From contig JBEKDJ010000009.1 in assembly GCA_050014415.1 (NCBI GenBank), positions 1 through 31,395 on the forward strand: a DNA stretch of 31,395 nt, written 5' to 3'. The DNA is from JBEKDJ01 sp050014415. GTDB taxonomy: Bacteria > Desulfobacterota > BSN033 > UBA1163. The position numbers and the translations under genes were made by a program. The notes beneath the pieces were generated by a model. The model did no database searches and was not told the origin of the DNA. It saw only the letters and a program-made list of their open reading frames with translations. Of this stretch, positions 25,133 to 31,395 are shown one piece after another; the first letter of the stretch is position 1; every line of letters starts with the position of its first letter.

Positions 25133-25693
25133 TTACTTTCTTAACTTTAATTCTATATTCTCTTTGCTTGCAGTCGATTCAAATAACTCTACTACTAGAA
25201 TAATTTTGCCTTTTAAATCTAAATCTTGTTCTTTAATTTCTCTATCAATTGTTTCCATCATCTGTTCCAATGCGCTCAATTTAATAAGATTTACGGCGAT
25301 GCAATAAAAGCTTTTTCTTCTTCCATCATTATAATTCTTAATAAGGAACTCAAGTATTTTTATTTTCTTGTTTAACTCTACTTGATAAGTTCTGATTCCA
25401 AATTGACTTGCTTTTCCAAAATCAGATAAAACATTTTTGTAACTTATGAATGAATCCCTTATGCTCGTTTCACTGTATCTTTTGCATGGATATGAGGAAC
25501 ATTGAAAGCAATATTCAACATGGTCATGCTTCTTGTTACAAGTCATCACGGCACATGCAGGATGTCTTAGGTGAAAATCAGGTCCACCGCATCCAGGGCA
25601 CTTGGATGAACCTTCAGTCTGATAACGTGGGCAAAGGCCACAATTCAATCCACATAAGGAAAAGAGAGGGTATTTTCGACTGTATTCATTCAT
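25133..25693 (-). CDS. DUF3795-type Cys-rich protein
   Basis: 186 residues with a Cys-rich N-terminal half: C-GLN-C-GL-C-P (14, 18, 21), CPGC (32, 35), then Cys47, Cys52, and CFQCSSYPC (62, 65, 70). The pattern suits one or two zinc or Fe-S sites and matches the DUF3795 family as I recall it. The C-terminal half is Lys/Ile/Leu-rich and helical, with no recognisable motif. The function is unknown. Its codons are strikingly A/T-rich compared with both neighbours, a sign of recent acquisition. A GAGGAGGATGAAAG site precedes the ATG. Confidence 0.78.
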   Translation of the reverse strand: MNEYSRKYPLFSLCGLNCGLCPRYQTEGSSKCPGCGGPDFHLRHPACAVMTCNKKHDHVEYCFQCSSYPCKRYSETSIRDSFISYKNVLSDFGKASQFGIRTYQVELNKKIKILEFLIKNYNDGRRKSFYCIAVNLIKLSALEQMMETIDREIKEQDLDLKGKIILVVELFESTASKENIELKLRK

Positions 25694-25726
25694 CTTTCAT
25701 CCTCCTCATGCGAGGTTGCACGCAAA

Positions 25727-25879
25727 GGCTGGCGGGTGAGAGGAGGGACCTTTATAGACGTTCCGGTTTCAACCCTTCACTCGTCTGTCTGCCGAAGTGA
25801 CACTCCGCTGGGAATCCTCTTGATGATAGAGTTACCTCCGTTTGATTCCAGGCTGAAGTCTTTCGCTCAGCCGCCAGCC
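25727..25879. repeat. 9-bp inverted ends around a gene-less segment
   Basis: GGCTGGCGG (25727-25735) and CCGCCAGCC (25871-25879) are perfect inverted arms 135 nt apart. Just inside the right arm is a small hairpin, GGCTGA with TCAGCC. The segment has no supported gene. It could be the remains of a small mobile element, but I see no target duplication. Confidence 0.4.
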
Positions 25880-26425
25880 GTTAACCAAAATGCGAACCCG
25901 AAGGATTCCAGTGATCAGGCTTTTTAGCAAACTCGTTCAAAGACGATAGTGTCATCTTTCCTTTAGAATGTGAGGGATAGGTGATAATGTCCTTTATCCC
26001 TATCCATGGGTTTCCGACTCCTTCCTTCTGCAAAATCTGATCTAAGGGGTTCTTTATCCTCTTCAAGCCCTTGTTACTCACATGCGTAGAAATCTCCATA
26101 GTCTTTGGATTTTCATGCCCCAGCTTTATTTTGTCCCCCTTTACTCTTGCCTGATAAATTAGGCAAAAACCCATTCCTCTTTTGGAAATAAGGTCTTTTT
26201 CTAACTCTGTATCCACCCTCTGTATGGCTAAAGGGCTGTAAGATCCTAGTGTCTGGCCTCTGTATTGGTAAGAATTTACTAAACGGTGCGCAAAAAGTCA
26301 ACCTTTGGACTCTTCGGCCTGAAGGCTGGGATATGAAGGATGCTGAGAAAAGACATTAATTAAGAAGCAGAAAGGGGTGAGGTGTGAAAGGGGGCAAGAT
26401 TGGGTTCATCACCTTTCAAAAAGAA
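25880..26425. other. Gene-less stretch holding only a recombinase relic
   Basis: Apart from the relic at 26016-26123 I find no supported gene between the DUF3795 promoter region and the cold-shock terminator. The open frames present have no ribosome site and no family pattern. This is decayed DNA. Confidence 0.5.
26016..26123 (-). pseudogene. Tyrosine recombinase (phage integrase family), C-terminal relic
   Basis: The minus strand encodes KLGHENPKTMEISTHVSN followed by KGLKRIKNPLDQIL, the C-terminal end of a XerD/integrase-type recombinase. The box-II histidine is present (LGHENPKT), but the usual EIYTHVS reads EISTHVS, so the catalytic Tyr is Ser. Neither the catalytic Arg box nor the rest of the enzyme can be found upstream in the same frame. 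The frame runs on to a stop at 25881 through unrelated-looking sequence. It is a dead remnant, which dates an old insertion here. The family call rests on one conserved block. Confidence 0.7.
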
Positions 26426-26448
26426 ACCCCAGGGAAAAATACTGGGGT
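26426..26448. terminator. Bidirectional intrinsic terminator after the cold-shock gene
   Basis: ACCCCAG (26426-26432) and CTGGGGT (26442-26448) form a 7-bp stem with a 9-nt loop. In the minus direction it is followed by TTTCTTTTT, 33 nt past the cold-shock stop. In the plus direction CTCTTTTCTTT follows, so it may stop transcripts from both sides. Confidence 0.8.
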
Positions 26449-26481
26449 CTCTTTTCTTTGTTAGCCTAATGAGTTTCTATA

Positions 26482-26685
26482 TTAGCTCACAACCACAACG
26501 TTCGTAGCCTGTGGACCTTTGGGACCTTCGGAAACCTCGAACTCTACCTCATCGCCCTCATAGAGGGATTTAAATCCATCCCTTTTAATGGCGGAGAAGT
26601 GAACGAAGACATCATTTCCCTCGTCTCTGGAAATGAACCCGAAACCCTTCTTCTCATTAAACCATTTGACACGACCTTTGGCCAT
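26482..26685 (-). CDS. Cold-shock protein, CspA family
   Basis: A single cold-shock domain of 67 residues that binds single-stranded RNA and DNA and acts as an RNA chaperone. RNP1 is KGFGFI (residues 13-18) and RNP2 is VFVHF (26-30), with GRVKWFNEKKG at the start and GPQATNV at the end. Length is standard. The ribosome site AGGAGGTGA lies about 7 nt before the ATG. It has its own promoter, a leader of about 136 nt with a strong hairpin, and a terminator, so it is a single-gene unit. Whether it is cold-induced cannot be told. Confidence 0.96.
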   Translation of the reverse strand: MAKGRVKWFNEKKGFGFISRDEGNDVFVHFSAIKRDGFKSLYEGDEVEFEVSEGPKGPQATNVVVVS

Positions 26686-26748
26686 TACAGCTCACCTCCT
26701 TTCTACTTTAAGAATAAGTAAGTTGTAATAGCCTTTGGTCCCTAATAA

Positions 26749-26789
26749 AAAAGGCCACAAAGTTTTAAGAAGCACCTTTGTGACCTTTT
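26749..26789 (-). promoter_or_regulatory. Terminator-like hairpin in the cold-shock leader
   Basis: On the minus strand AAAAGGTCACAAAG (26789-26776) pairs with CTTTGTGGCCTTTT (26762-26749), 14 bp with one G-U pair, around a 13-nt loop, and runs into TTTTTTATT. By position it lies inside the leader, about 63 nt before the cold-shock ATG. It could terminate early transcripts unless the stem is opened, or terminate readthrough from upstream. Confidence 0.7.
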
Positions 26790-26827
26790 GTGATCCAAAC
26801 AACTACTTCTTACAACCTACACAATTT

Positions 26828-26856
26828 TATATACCATTTTATTTTCTAAATGTCAA
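26828..26856 (-). promoter_or_regulatory. Predicted sigma-70 promoter of the cold-shock gene
   Basis: Minus strand: TTGACA (26851-26856), a 17-bp A/T-rich spacer and TATATA (26828-26833). The predicted start is near 26821, about 136 nt before the ATG. This is close to consensus and the most convincing promoter in this half of the window. Confidence 0.75.
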
Positions 26857-26867
26857 GTTTTTTTTAT

Positions 26868-26934
26868 GAGATTTCTTGAAAAAGTCCAGAAATCTCTATC
26901 AAGAGAGCGTAGAGTAGTTTTTCAGAGCTCTCTT
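26868..26934. repeat. Two inverted repeats upstream of the cold-shock promoter
   Basis: GAGATTTCT (26868-26876) and AGAAATCTC (26888-26896) are perfect arms around 11 nt, starting 11 bp upstream of the -35 box. AAGAGAGC (26901-26908) and GCTCTCTT (26927-26934) form a second perfect pair. They may be operators or the 3' structures of the gene upstream; neither has a proper U tail. Confidence 0.5.
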
Positions 26935-26983
26935 AATAGTTCTTCGGATGAATTCACCGGAGCCCTGGGAGATCAGCATCGCA

Positions 26984-27256
26984 TCACCTCTCATTCTCTG
27001 CTTTTGTCTTTTTGGCTTTTTCGATAAGCTCGAGAATCGTCTCGATCCTCGTCTTGGTCGGAGGTGCTAGTGCCCGCTCGATTTGCTCAAAGGAATAATG
27101 TTCGCTGAGGAATTTTGATATCTCTACCCTGAACTCCCAACAGACTAAGATTCTCCGGCACGGTAGGTCTTCATTGACGGTTCGGCAGTAGTGGAACGGA
27201 ACCTCTCCACCCAGTTGAGGACAGCGAATGATTAAGGCATCATGGGCTTCGATCAT
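26984..27256 (-). CDS. Small Cys-rich conserved-looking protein, function unknown
   Basis: 90 residues. The N-terminal half carries the Cys pattern RCPQLGGEVPFHYC, then LPC and CW (Cys12, 24, 33, 39), which could bind zinc or an Fe-S cluster. The C-terminal half is a charged helix ending in a Lys-rich tail. I recall similar short proteins from sulfate-reducer relatives, but no function. GAAGG lies about 6 nt before the ATG. It follows trpB on the same strand across a gap filled by a 22-bp hairpin. It is unlikely to be a shadow, since nothing else codes here. Confidence 0.65.
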   Translation of the reverse strand: MIEAHDALIIRCPQLGGEVPFHYCRTVNEDLPCRRILVCWEFRVEISKFLSEHYSFEQIERALAPPTKTRIETILELIEKAKKTKAENER

Positions 27257-27287
27257 TTACGCCTTCGAGGAGTTCAGCACAAGGCCG

Positions 27288-27335
27288 CTCAAACAGAATC
27301 CAACGGGCCTTTTGGCCCGTCGGATTCTGTTTGAG
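27288..27335. repeat. 22-bp hairpin abutting the trpB stop codon
   Basis: The arms 27288-27309 and 27314-27335 pair over 22 positions with one mismatch (27302 against 27321) around a TTTT loop. The hairpin begins at the base next to the trpB stop (27336-27338). No U run follows on the minus strand, so it may protect or process the 3' end, or terminate without a U tract. Confidence 0.75.
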
Positions 27336-28727
27336 TTAGATCGGTTTACCCTTCTTCATCATCTTGGGTTTCGGAAACCCTTCGATGGCCTTGAGGGATT
27401 TCTTCATCTCTTCCTCTGGTAATGGGTAGTCGACCAGTTTTCCGCTGAAATAGGAGTCGTAGCCACCCAAATCCATGAGGCCGTGGCCACTCCAGTTGAG
27501 AAGGATGACTTTCTCCTTCCCCTCTTCTTTCGCCTTCTTTGCTTCCTCGATCACCGTGCAGATGGCGTGGCTGGTCTCAGGAGCCGGGATGGGACCCTCC
27601 GTCCTCGCCCAGAGGACAGCAGCGGCATAACACTCCAATTGATTGTAAGCCCGGGGTTCAATCAGCCCCTCAAGGATCAATTGGCTCAAGATGGGAGCAA
27701 TCCCATGATACCGCAAACCTCCGGCATGAATGGGCGGTGGGACGAAGGTATGTCCAAGGCTGTGCATGGGAGCAAGAGGAATGATGCCGGCTGTATCGCC
27801 GTGATCATACACAAAGGGGGCTCTGGTCATGGTGGGACATGAGGTTGGCTCTGCGGGGATGATCGTGATATTGGCCCCATTGATCTTGTCTAAGATAAAG
27901 GGTAAGGCAATACCTCCAAAATTGCTTCCCCCACCTGCACAGGCTGTCACCACATCGACCTTCTTCTCTCCAAATTTCTCCAACTGCTTCTTGGCCTCGA
28001 GGCCGATGATCGTCTGGTGCATGAGCACATGGTTGAGGACACTTCCCAGAGAGTACCTCGTGTCCTTAGAGGTGACGGCATCTTCAACAGCTTCACTGAT
28101 TGCCAGTCCGAGACTGCCCGGATGATCCGGATTTTCCTCCAATATCTTTCTTCCCGCATTGGTGTTATTGCTCGGACTGGGAACACAGGTCGCTCCCCAG
28201 GTGTTCATCATCAAGCGGCGGTATGGTTTTTGGTCATAACTAATCCTCACCATATAGACCTTGCACTCCAATCCGAAGAGGCAGCAAGCAAAACTGAGAG
28301 CACTTCCCCACTGGCCGGCACCGGTTTCCGTCACCATTCTTTTGATGCCGAAAACCTTGTTGTAATAGGCCTGGGGAACGGCTGTATTCGGTTTATGGCT
28401 CCCTGGAGGGCTCACCCCCTCATCCTTATAATAGATTCTTGCCGGGGTTCCTAAGACCTTCTCAAAGGCATAGGCACGGCGGAGGGGAGTAGACCTCCAG
28501 AAGAGAAGTTTCTCCAGCACTTCTTCTGGGATGTCGATCCACCGCTGTTGACTGACCTCTTGTTCAATGAGATTCATAGGGAAGACTGGAGCAAGGTCCT
28601 GAGGACCGATCGGTTGCCCTGTCCCAGGGTGGATGATCGGTTGGAGGGGAGAGGGTAGATCTGCTTGGATATTATACCACTGTCTTGGAATCTCATCGTC
28701 CTTAAGATAAACTTTAAACTCCTTCAT
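27336..28727 (-). CDS. trpB: Tryptophan synthase beta chain, TrpB2 type
   Basis: PLP enzyme that condenses indole with serine. The 463 residues are longer than TrpB1 (about 400) and carry the TrpB2 features: a long N-terminal extension with PLPRQW-like text (here EIPRQWYNIQADLP), the PLP lysine in GSHKPNTA (Lys112), and a phosphate-binding loop GGGSNFGG. The C-terminal NWSGHGLMDLGGYDSYF follows. No trpA is adjacent, as is common for TrpB2, so it may salvage indole or act alone. The ribosome site AGAAGGAGG lies about 5 nt before the ATG. A minus-strand promoter is predicted at 28776-28804. Confidence 0.93.
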   Translation of the reverse strand: MKEFKVYLKDDEIPRQWYNIQADLPSPLQPIIHPGTGQPIGPQDLAPVFPMNLIEQEVSQQRWIDIPEEVLEKLLFWRSTPLRRAYAFEKVLGTPARIYYKDEGVSPPGSHKPNTAVPQAYYNKVFGIKRMVTETGAGQWGSALSFACCLFGLECKVYMVRISYDQKPYRRLMMNTWGATCVPSPSNNTNAGRKILEENPDHPGSLGLAISEAVEDAVTSKDTRYSLGSVLNHVLMHQTIIGLEAKKQLEKFGEKKVDVVTACAGGGSNFGGIALPFILDKINGANITIIPAEPTSCPTMTRAPFVYDHGDTAGIIPLAPMHSLGHTFVPPPIHAGGLRYHGIAPILSQLILEGLIEPRAYNQLECYAAAVLWARTEGPIPAPETSHAICTVIEEAKKAKEEGKEKVILLNWSGHGLMDLGGYDSYFSGKLVDYPLPEEEMKKSLKAIEGFPKPKMMKKGKPI

Positions 28728-28775
28728 AATTTCCTCCTTCTATTTTTTGAAATGAATTCTTCGAAATTTCTGTTC

Positions 28776-28804
28776 CAAATAACAATAATTAGTTCTGTTG
28801 TCAA
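28776..28804 (-). promoter_or_regulatory. Predicted promoter of trpB
   Basis: Minus strand: TTGACA (28799-28804), 17-bp spacer, TATTTG (28776-28781), about 49 nt before the trpB ATG. The -35 is perfect and the -10 moderate. It faces away from the promoter at 28843 across an inverted repeat. Confidence 0.6.
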
Positions 28805-28849
28805 GAAATATTTGCTGAAAATTGATACCTTAAATTTTTCTCTTGACAA
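28798..28849. repeat. TTGTCAAGA/TCTTGACAA inverted repeat between divergent promoters
   Basis: TTGTCAAGA (28798-28806) and TCTTGACAA (28841-28849) are perfect 9-bp arms 34 nt apart. Each contains a -35 box, one for each direction, so the symmetry may simply reflect two consensus promoters back to back. Confidence 0.6.
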
Positions 28850-28869
28850 ATCTTGTGCTCTTGTTTAAT
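28843..28869 (+). promoter_or_regulatory. Possible promoter of the GNAT pseudogene
   Basis: TTGACA (28843-28848) with TTTAAT (28864-28869) at 15-bp spacing, shorter than ideal. It lies about 31 nt upstream of the ATG. Confidence 0.45.
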
Positions 28870-28900
28870 GGATTAGAGGAGAATTAGGAAAGAAAGAAGC

Positions 28901-29359
28901 ATGGATCTGTTGAAGAATGTAAAGATTCGGCTCCTGGAAAAGGAAGATCTGGAGGCCATTGTTGAGATTGATGAAAAGGTTTTGGGGGAAAATCGAAGAA
29001 GTCATTGGGAGAGAAAGTTAGAGCTGATGAATGACAAGGCCTCTCAAGTCTCGCTGGTTGCCGAGTTGGAGGGGAAAGTGGTCGGGTTTATTCTTGGTGA
29101 TGTCAGCGGTTGGGAATTTGGGGTGCCTGATATCATTGCGTGGATCGGCACGATCAGCGTTGATTCAGTTTAGCAGAAAAGAGTGGGCCACTGCCCTGGC
29201 CACTGAACTGATCGGGAATCTGAAAGTCATTAGAGTGAGAGCCGTCCTTACCTCGGTCAATTGGAATGATGGGATCTCCTACATTTTTTTTCATATTATG
29301 GGATAAGGGGCTATGACCCATTCAGAGTTAAGGATTTGATCTCTACAACCACAACTTGA
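28901..29359 (+). pseudogene. GNAT-family N-acetyltransferase, disrupted
   Basis: The first 90 codons read as a GNAT N-terminus (VKIRLLEKEDLEAIVEIDEKVLGENRR, cut here by its normal features: VGFILGDVSG and WIGTISVD). A TAG at 29171-29173 then stands where the family has Tyr in the motif D-x-x-Y-Q-R-x-G. The same frame reads QKRVG just past it. The match then jumps frame to ATALATELIGNLKVIRVR...NWND and FFHIMG, and jumps back near 29302 to IRGYDPFRVKDLIS, ending at 29359. So there is one nonsense codon plus two compensating frameshifts. A good ribosome site and a promoter remain. The last bases overlap the convergent mltD end. Confidence 0.8.
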
Positions 29360-31028
29360 GTCTGTCTGCCGGACGGATTCGGTTTGCTCCATCCAAACGA
29401 TTCCACGTCTTGATCACCGAAACAGTAACGTTATATTTTTTAGCAATACCCCAAAGGGTGTCTCCTGCCTTCACGACATAGATGATCTGCTTTCCTTTTC
29501 GCATCTTGGGGGTTTCATCTAAGGGGTGAGAGGGGGTTCCCATTCTGATCTTCAGTTTGTCCCCCGGGATGAGTTTCTTTTCCGGATGGAGGTTATTCCA
29601 ACGGCTGAGGGCACCGATGTTCACCCTCATCTCATCTGCGATACTCCAGAGGGTGTCGCCTTTCTTAATGGTATAGATCATCTCCTCGGGCTTGGCGGGT
29701 TTGGGATTTCGGTTCTTTCCATCGAACTGTTTCTGAGCTGGCGAGAGAGGTCTCAAATCCTGCGTCTTCGGAATAGGAATCAGAAGCTCCATGCCAGAAG
29801 CGAGACGGCTCGTCTTGTTCAATCGATTGATTTCGAGCATCGATTCCAGATCGACCCGGTAGATTCTGGCAATTCGCTGGAGTGACTGCCCTTTTTTCAC
29901 AGAGTGGGTTCTGAATTGAACCTTTCTGATCGGCTGAAGGGTTTCAAATTTCCTGAGAAAAAGCTCCTTCTTTCCAAATGGGATCTTGACCTCGTAATCC
30001 GGGCTGTTGGGAGGGGTGCACCCTCTCAACAGCTCGGGGTTGAGATCTTTCAACTCCTCAAGGGAGGTCTCACAGACTTCCGCGATGAATGGCAGGTCTG
30101 TCAATTCAGGCACCCTCACCTTTTCATAGCGGAGAGGTTCTTGATATTCGATGTCGGCAAACCCGTATTTTTCTGGGTCTTTAGCGATGAGGGCCGCGGC
30201 AATCATCTGAGGGACGTAGTCTTTCGTCTCCTGTTTCAGGTAGCGATGTTTGGTTAATTCCCAAAAATCCTCTGTTTGGTAGCGTCTCATTGCAGTGGCG
30301 ATCTTATTTTCACCCGCATTGTAGCCGGCCGCAGCGAGATACCAAGATTCGAATATGTCGTAGAGATCTTTGAGGTATTTTGCAGCAGCGATTGTCGATT
30401 TTTCAGGGTCCCTCCTCTCATCGACCCACCAATTCACCTTCAAACCGTATCGTTTCCCGGTCAGATAGATGAATTGCCATGGCCCCGAGGCCTTGCTCCT
30501 GGAATAGGCATAAGGGTTGAAGCCACTCTCGATGAGGGCGAGGTAGACGAGGTCTTCGGGAAGACCATTCTCCTTTAGATGACCTCTCATGAACGGGATG
30601 TATTTCTCAGATCGGGCTAGCCAGCTGGAGAAGATACTCTTTGCCGTTGTCTGAAAATACTGGATAAACTGCTCAACCTTGGCATTGATAACAATGGGGA
30701 TATCGAAATCCGGCTCCTTTTTCAGCTGATCTGCAGGGAGGACCTCCAGATTAAAATCGTCGTTAGATTCGTCGCTGATGGGAAGGTCCAGCCCTCCTGC
30801 GAACGGCCCGTCGACGGGGGAAGGGGACAGAGGGACTGATATCTCCGTCTGGGAGGGCTCAGGTTCCTGAGAAAAAAGCTCTTCCAATTCAGACTGAGTA
30901 AAAAGGGAGGGCTGAATTTCCGCCTTTGGGGAGGGATCGGGCTGGGTTCTTTCGGGCAGAGAGCCCAAATGGGGCAAACATGCCGAGGCAAGAAGGAGGG
31001 TCATCCCCATTGATAAGATCTTATGCAT
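29343..31028 (-). CDS. mltD: Membrane-bound lytic murein transglycosylase, MltD-like, with three LysM domains
   Basis: Cleaves peptidoglycan glycan strands to 1,6-anhydro ends in the periplasm. I start at ATG 31028 (561 residues). This gives a signal with a plausible lipobox, LLASAC (Cys17), and AGGAG lies about 11 nt upstream. A GTG at 31106 would add 26 residues ahead of the signal and is less likely. A Pro-rich linker follows to about 110. The SLT domain has the catalytic Glu167 in ALIESGFNP, then SGPWQFI and AAAGYNAGE (about 232-240). LysM domains sit at about 373-418, 451-496 and 516-560, the last two starting KKGDTLW and KAGDTLW. It is intact. Confidence 0.93.
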   Translation of the reverse strand: MHKILSMGMTLLLASACLPHLGSLPERTQPDPSPKAEIQPSLFTQSELEELFSQEPEPSQTEISVPLSPSPVDGPFAGGLDLPISDESNDDFNLEVLPADQLKKEPDFDIPIVINAKVEQFIQYFQTTAKSIFSSWLARSEKYIPFMRGHLKENGLPEDLVYLALIESGFNPYAYSRSKASGPWQFIYLTGKRYGLKVNWWVDERRDPEKSTIAAAKYLKDLYDIFESWYLAAAGYNAGENKIATAMRRYQTEDFWELTKHRYLKQETKDYVPQMIAAALIAKDPEKYGFADIEYQEPLRYEKVRVPELTDLPFIAEVCETSLEELKDLNPELLRGCTPPNSPDYEVKIPFGKKELFLRKFETLQPIRKVQFRTHSVKKGQSLQRIARIYRVDLESMLEINRLNKTSRLASGMELLIPIPKTQDLRPLSPAQKQFDGKNRNPKPAKPEEMIYTIKKGDTLWSIADEMRVNIGALSRWNNLHPEKKLIPGDKLKIRMGTPSHPLDETPKMRKGKQIIYVVKAGDTLWGIAKKYNVTVSVIKTWNRLDGANRIRPADRLKLWL

Positions 31029-31130
31029 AGAAAGAATGTCTCCTGAGAGCCTGACAAAACGGGATCGGTTGAAATTAAGAATTTCCAATAAGATCGCATA
31101 GATCACAGGATCTTGTCAAGTTAGAATTTT

Positions 31131-31395
31131 CTAATGATCCATGCCCACTTTGATTGGGAGATTTCGATCGGAAGACCATTCATCAGGAAATCCTAAAACA
31201 TATTTCAGAGTGAAGTAGAGATGACTGGCTTCTCTTCCAGTACTACAGTAAACGATGATCTTCTTTTCCCTCGCGACTCCAGATTCGGCAAAGAGCTTTT
31301 CCAGATCTTCTTTCTTTTTCCAAGTCCTGATCTCCTCCCCTTCCACAGTCGTTTCCCACCATATGTCCCTGGCGCCGGGGATATGACCTCTTCGA
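31131..31395 (-). CDS. Rhodanese-like (sulfurtransferase) domain protein, 5' end beyond the window
   Basis: The frame is open from the window edge down to a TAG at 31131, 87 residues. It reads RRGHIPGARDIWWE, then EDLEKLFAESGVAREKKIIVYCSTGREASHLYFTLKYVLG (in parts), the C-terminal half of a thiosulfate sulfurtransferase with its active-site loop CSTGREAS. After VLGFP the sequence goes straight to DEWSSDRNLP. Relatives have about eight more residues here (a YDGSW motif before EW), so a short in-frame deletion is likely. The start and any N-terminal domain are not visible. It lies 102 nt upstream of mltD on the same strand. Confidence 0.85.
   Translation of the reverse strand, partial: RRGHIPGARDIWWETTVEGEEIRTWKKKEDLEKLFAESGVAREKKIIVYCSTGREASHLYFTLKYVLGFPDEWSSDRNLPIKVGMDH

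Noticed and set aside
25868..25890. GTTAACC next to the 9-bp arm, considered as an integron attC core site
   Set aside because: No paired core site, no cassette array and no integron integrase; a single heptamer is expected by chance.
31029..31106. GTG start of the lytic transglycosylase 26 codons upstream
   Set aside because: It would bury the signal and lipobox; ATG 31028 has a better ribosome site.

Overview
The window is a stretch of a Gram-negative bacterial chromosome dominated by one complete division and cell wall (dcw) cluster. The taxon is inferred, not seen directly. The best guess is a Desulfobacterota / former Deltaproteobacteria lineage. Reasons: the gene order; a MurE with the meso-DAP motif DNPR; an FtsI carrying a C-terminal PASTA domain; a TrpB2-type tryptophan synthase beta chain; a B12-type radical SAM protein after ftsZ; and intergenic inverted repeats of short recurrent words of a kind I associate with that group.

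Layout. 1-1698 (minus): ligA, with its 3' end (BRCT region) outside the window. 1699-2298: divergent control region with a ligA promoter, and an mraZ promoter followed by three 10-bp-phased GTGG boxes that look like MraZ operators. 2299-20976 (plus): mraZ, rsmH, ftsL, ftsI, murE, murF, mraY, murD, ftsW, murG, murC, murB, ddl, ftsQ, ftsA, ftsZ. All sixteen are intact and co-directional. Several junctions overlap by ATGA (ftsL-ftsI, murE-murF, ftsW-murG); many of the others are filled by palindromic repeat-like DNA. 21200-23696 (plus): a radical SAM protein and an alpha/beta hydrolase. 23697-26481: an accessory patch holding a saccharopine-dehydrogenase-like oxidoreductase, an AT-rich DUF3795 Cys-rich protein and a decayed tyrosine recombinase, all minus strand. 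26482-28727 (minus): a cold-shock protein with a structured leader, a 90-residue Cys-rich protein and trpB2. 28901-29359 (plus): a GNAT acetyltransferase pseudogene. 29343-31395 (minus): an MltD-like lytic transglycosylase with three LysM domains and a partial rhodanese.

How the genes work together. murB, murC, murD, murE, murF, ddl, mraY and murG provide most of the route from UDP-GlcNAc-enolpyruvate to lipid II. ftsI and ftsW make septal peptidoglycan. ftsL, ftsQ, ftsA and ftsZ build the division machine, and mraZ/rsmH sit at the head as in most bacteria. The lytic transglycosylase near the right edge acts on the same wall polymer but is a separate transcription unit.

The most notable points are: an FtsZ whose tail carries three copies of the DIPxF partner-binding motif; inverted repeats that occupy the dcw gene gaps; a terminator-like hairpin in the cold-shock leader; a tyrosine recombinase relic with its catalytic Tyr replaced by Ser; and a GNAT gene broken by a stop and two compensating frameshifts. 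I saw no CRISPR array, rRNA or tRNA, and no complete mobile element. No clearly novel multi-gene system is evident.
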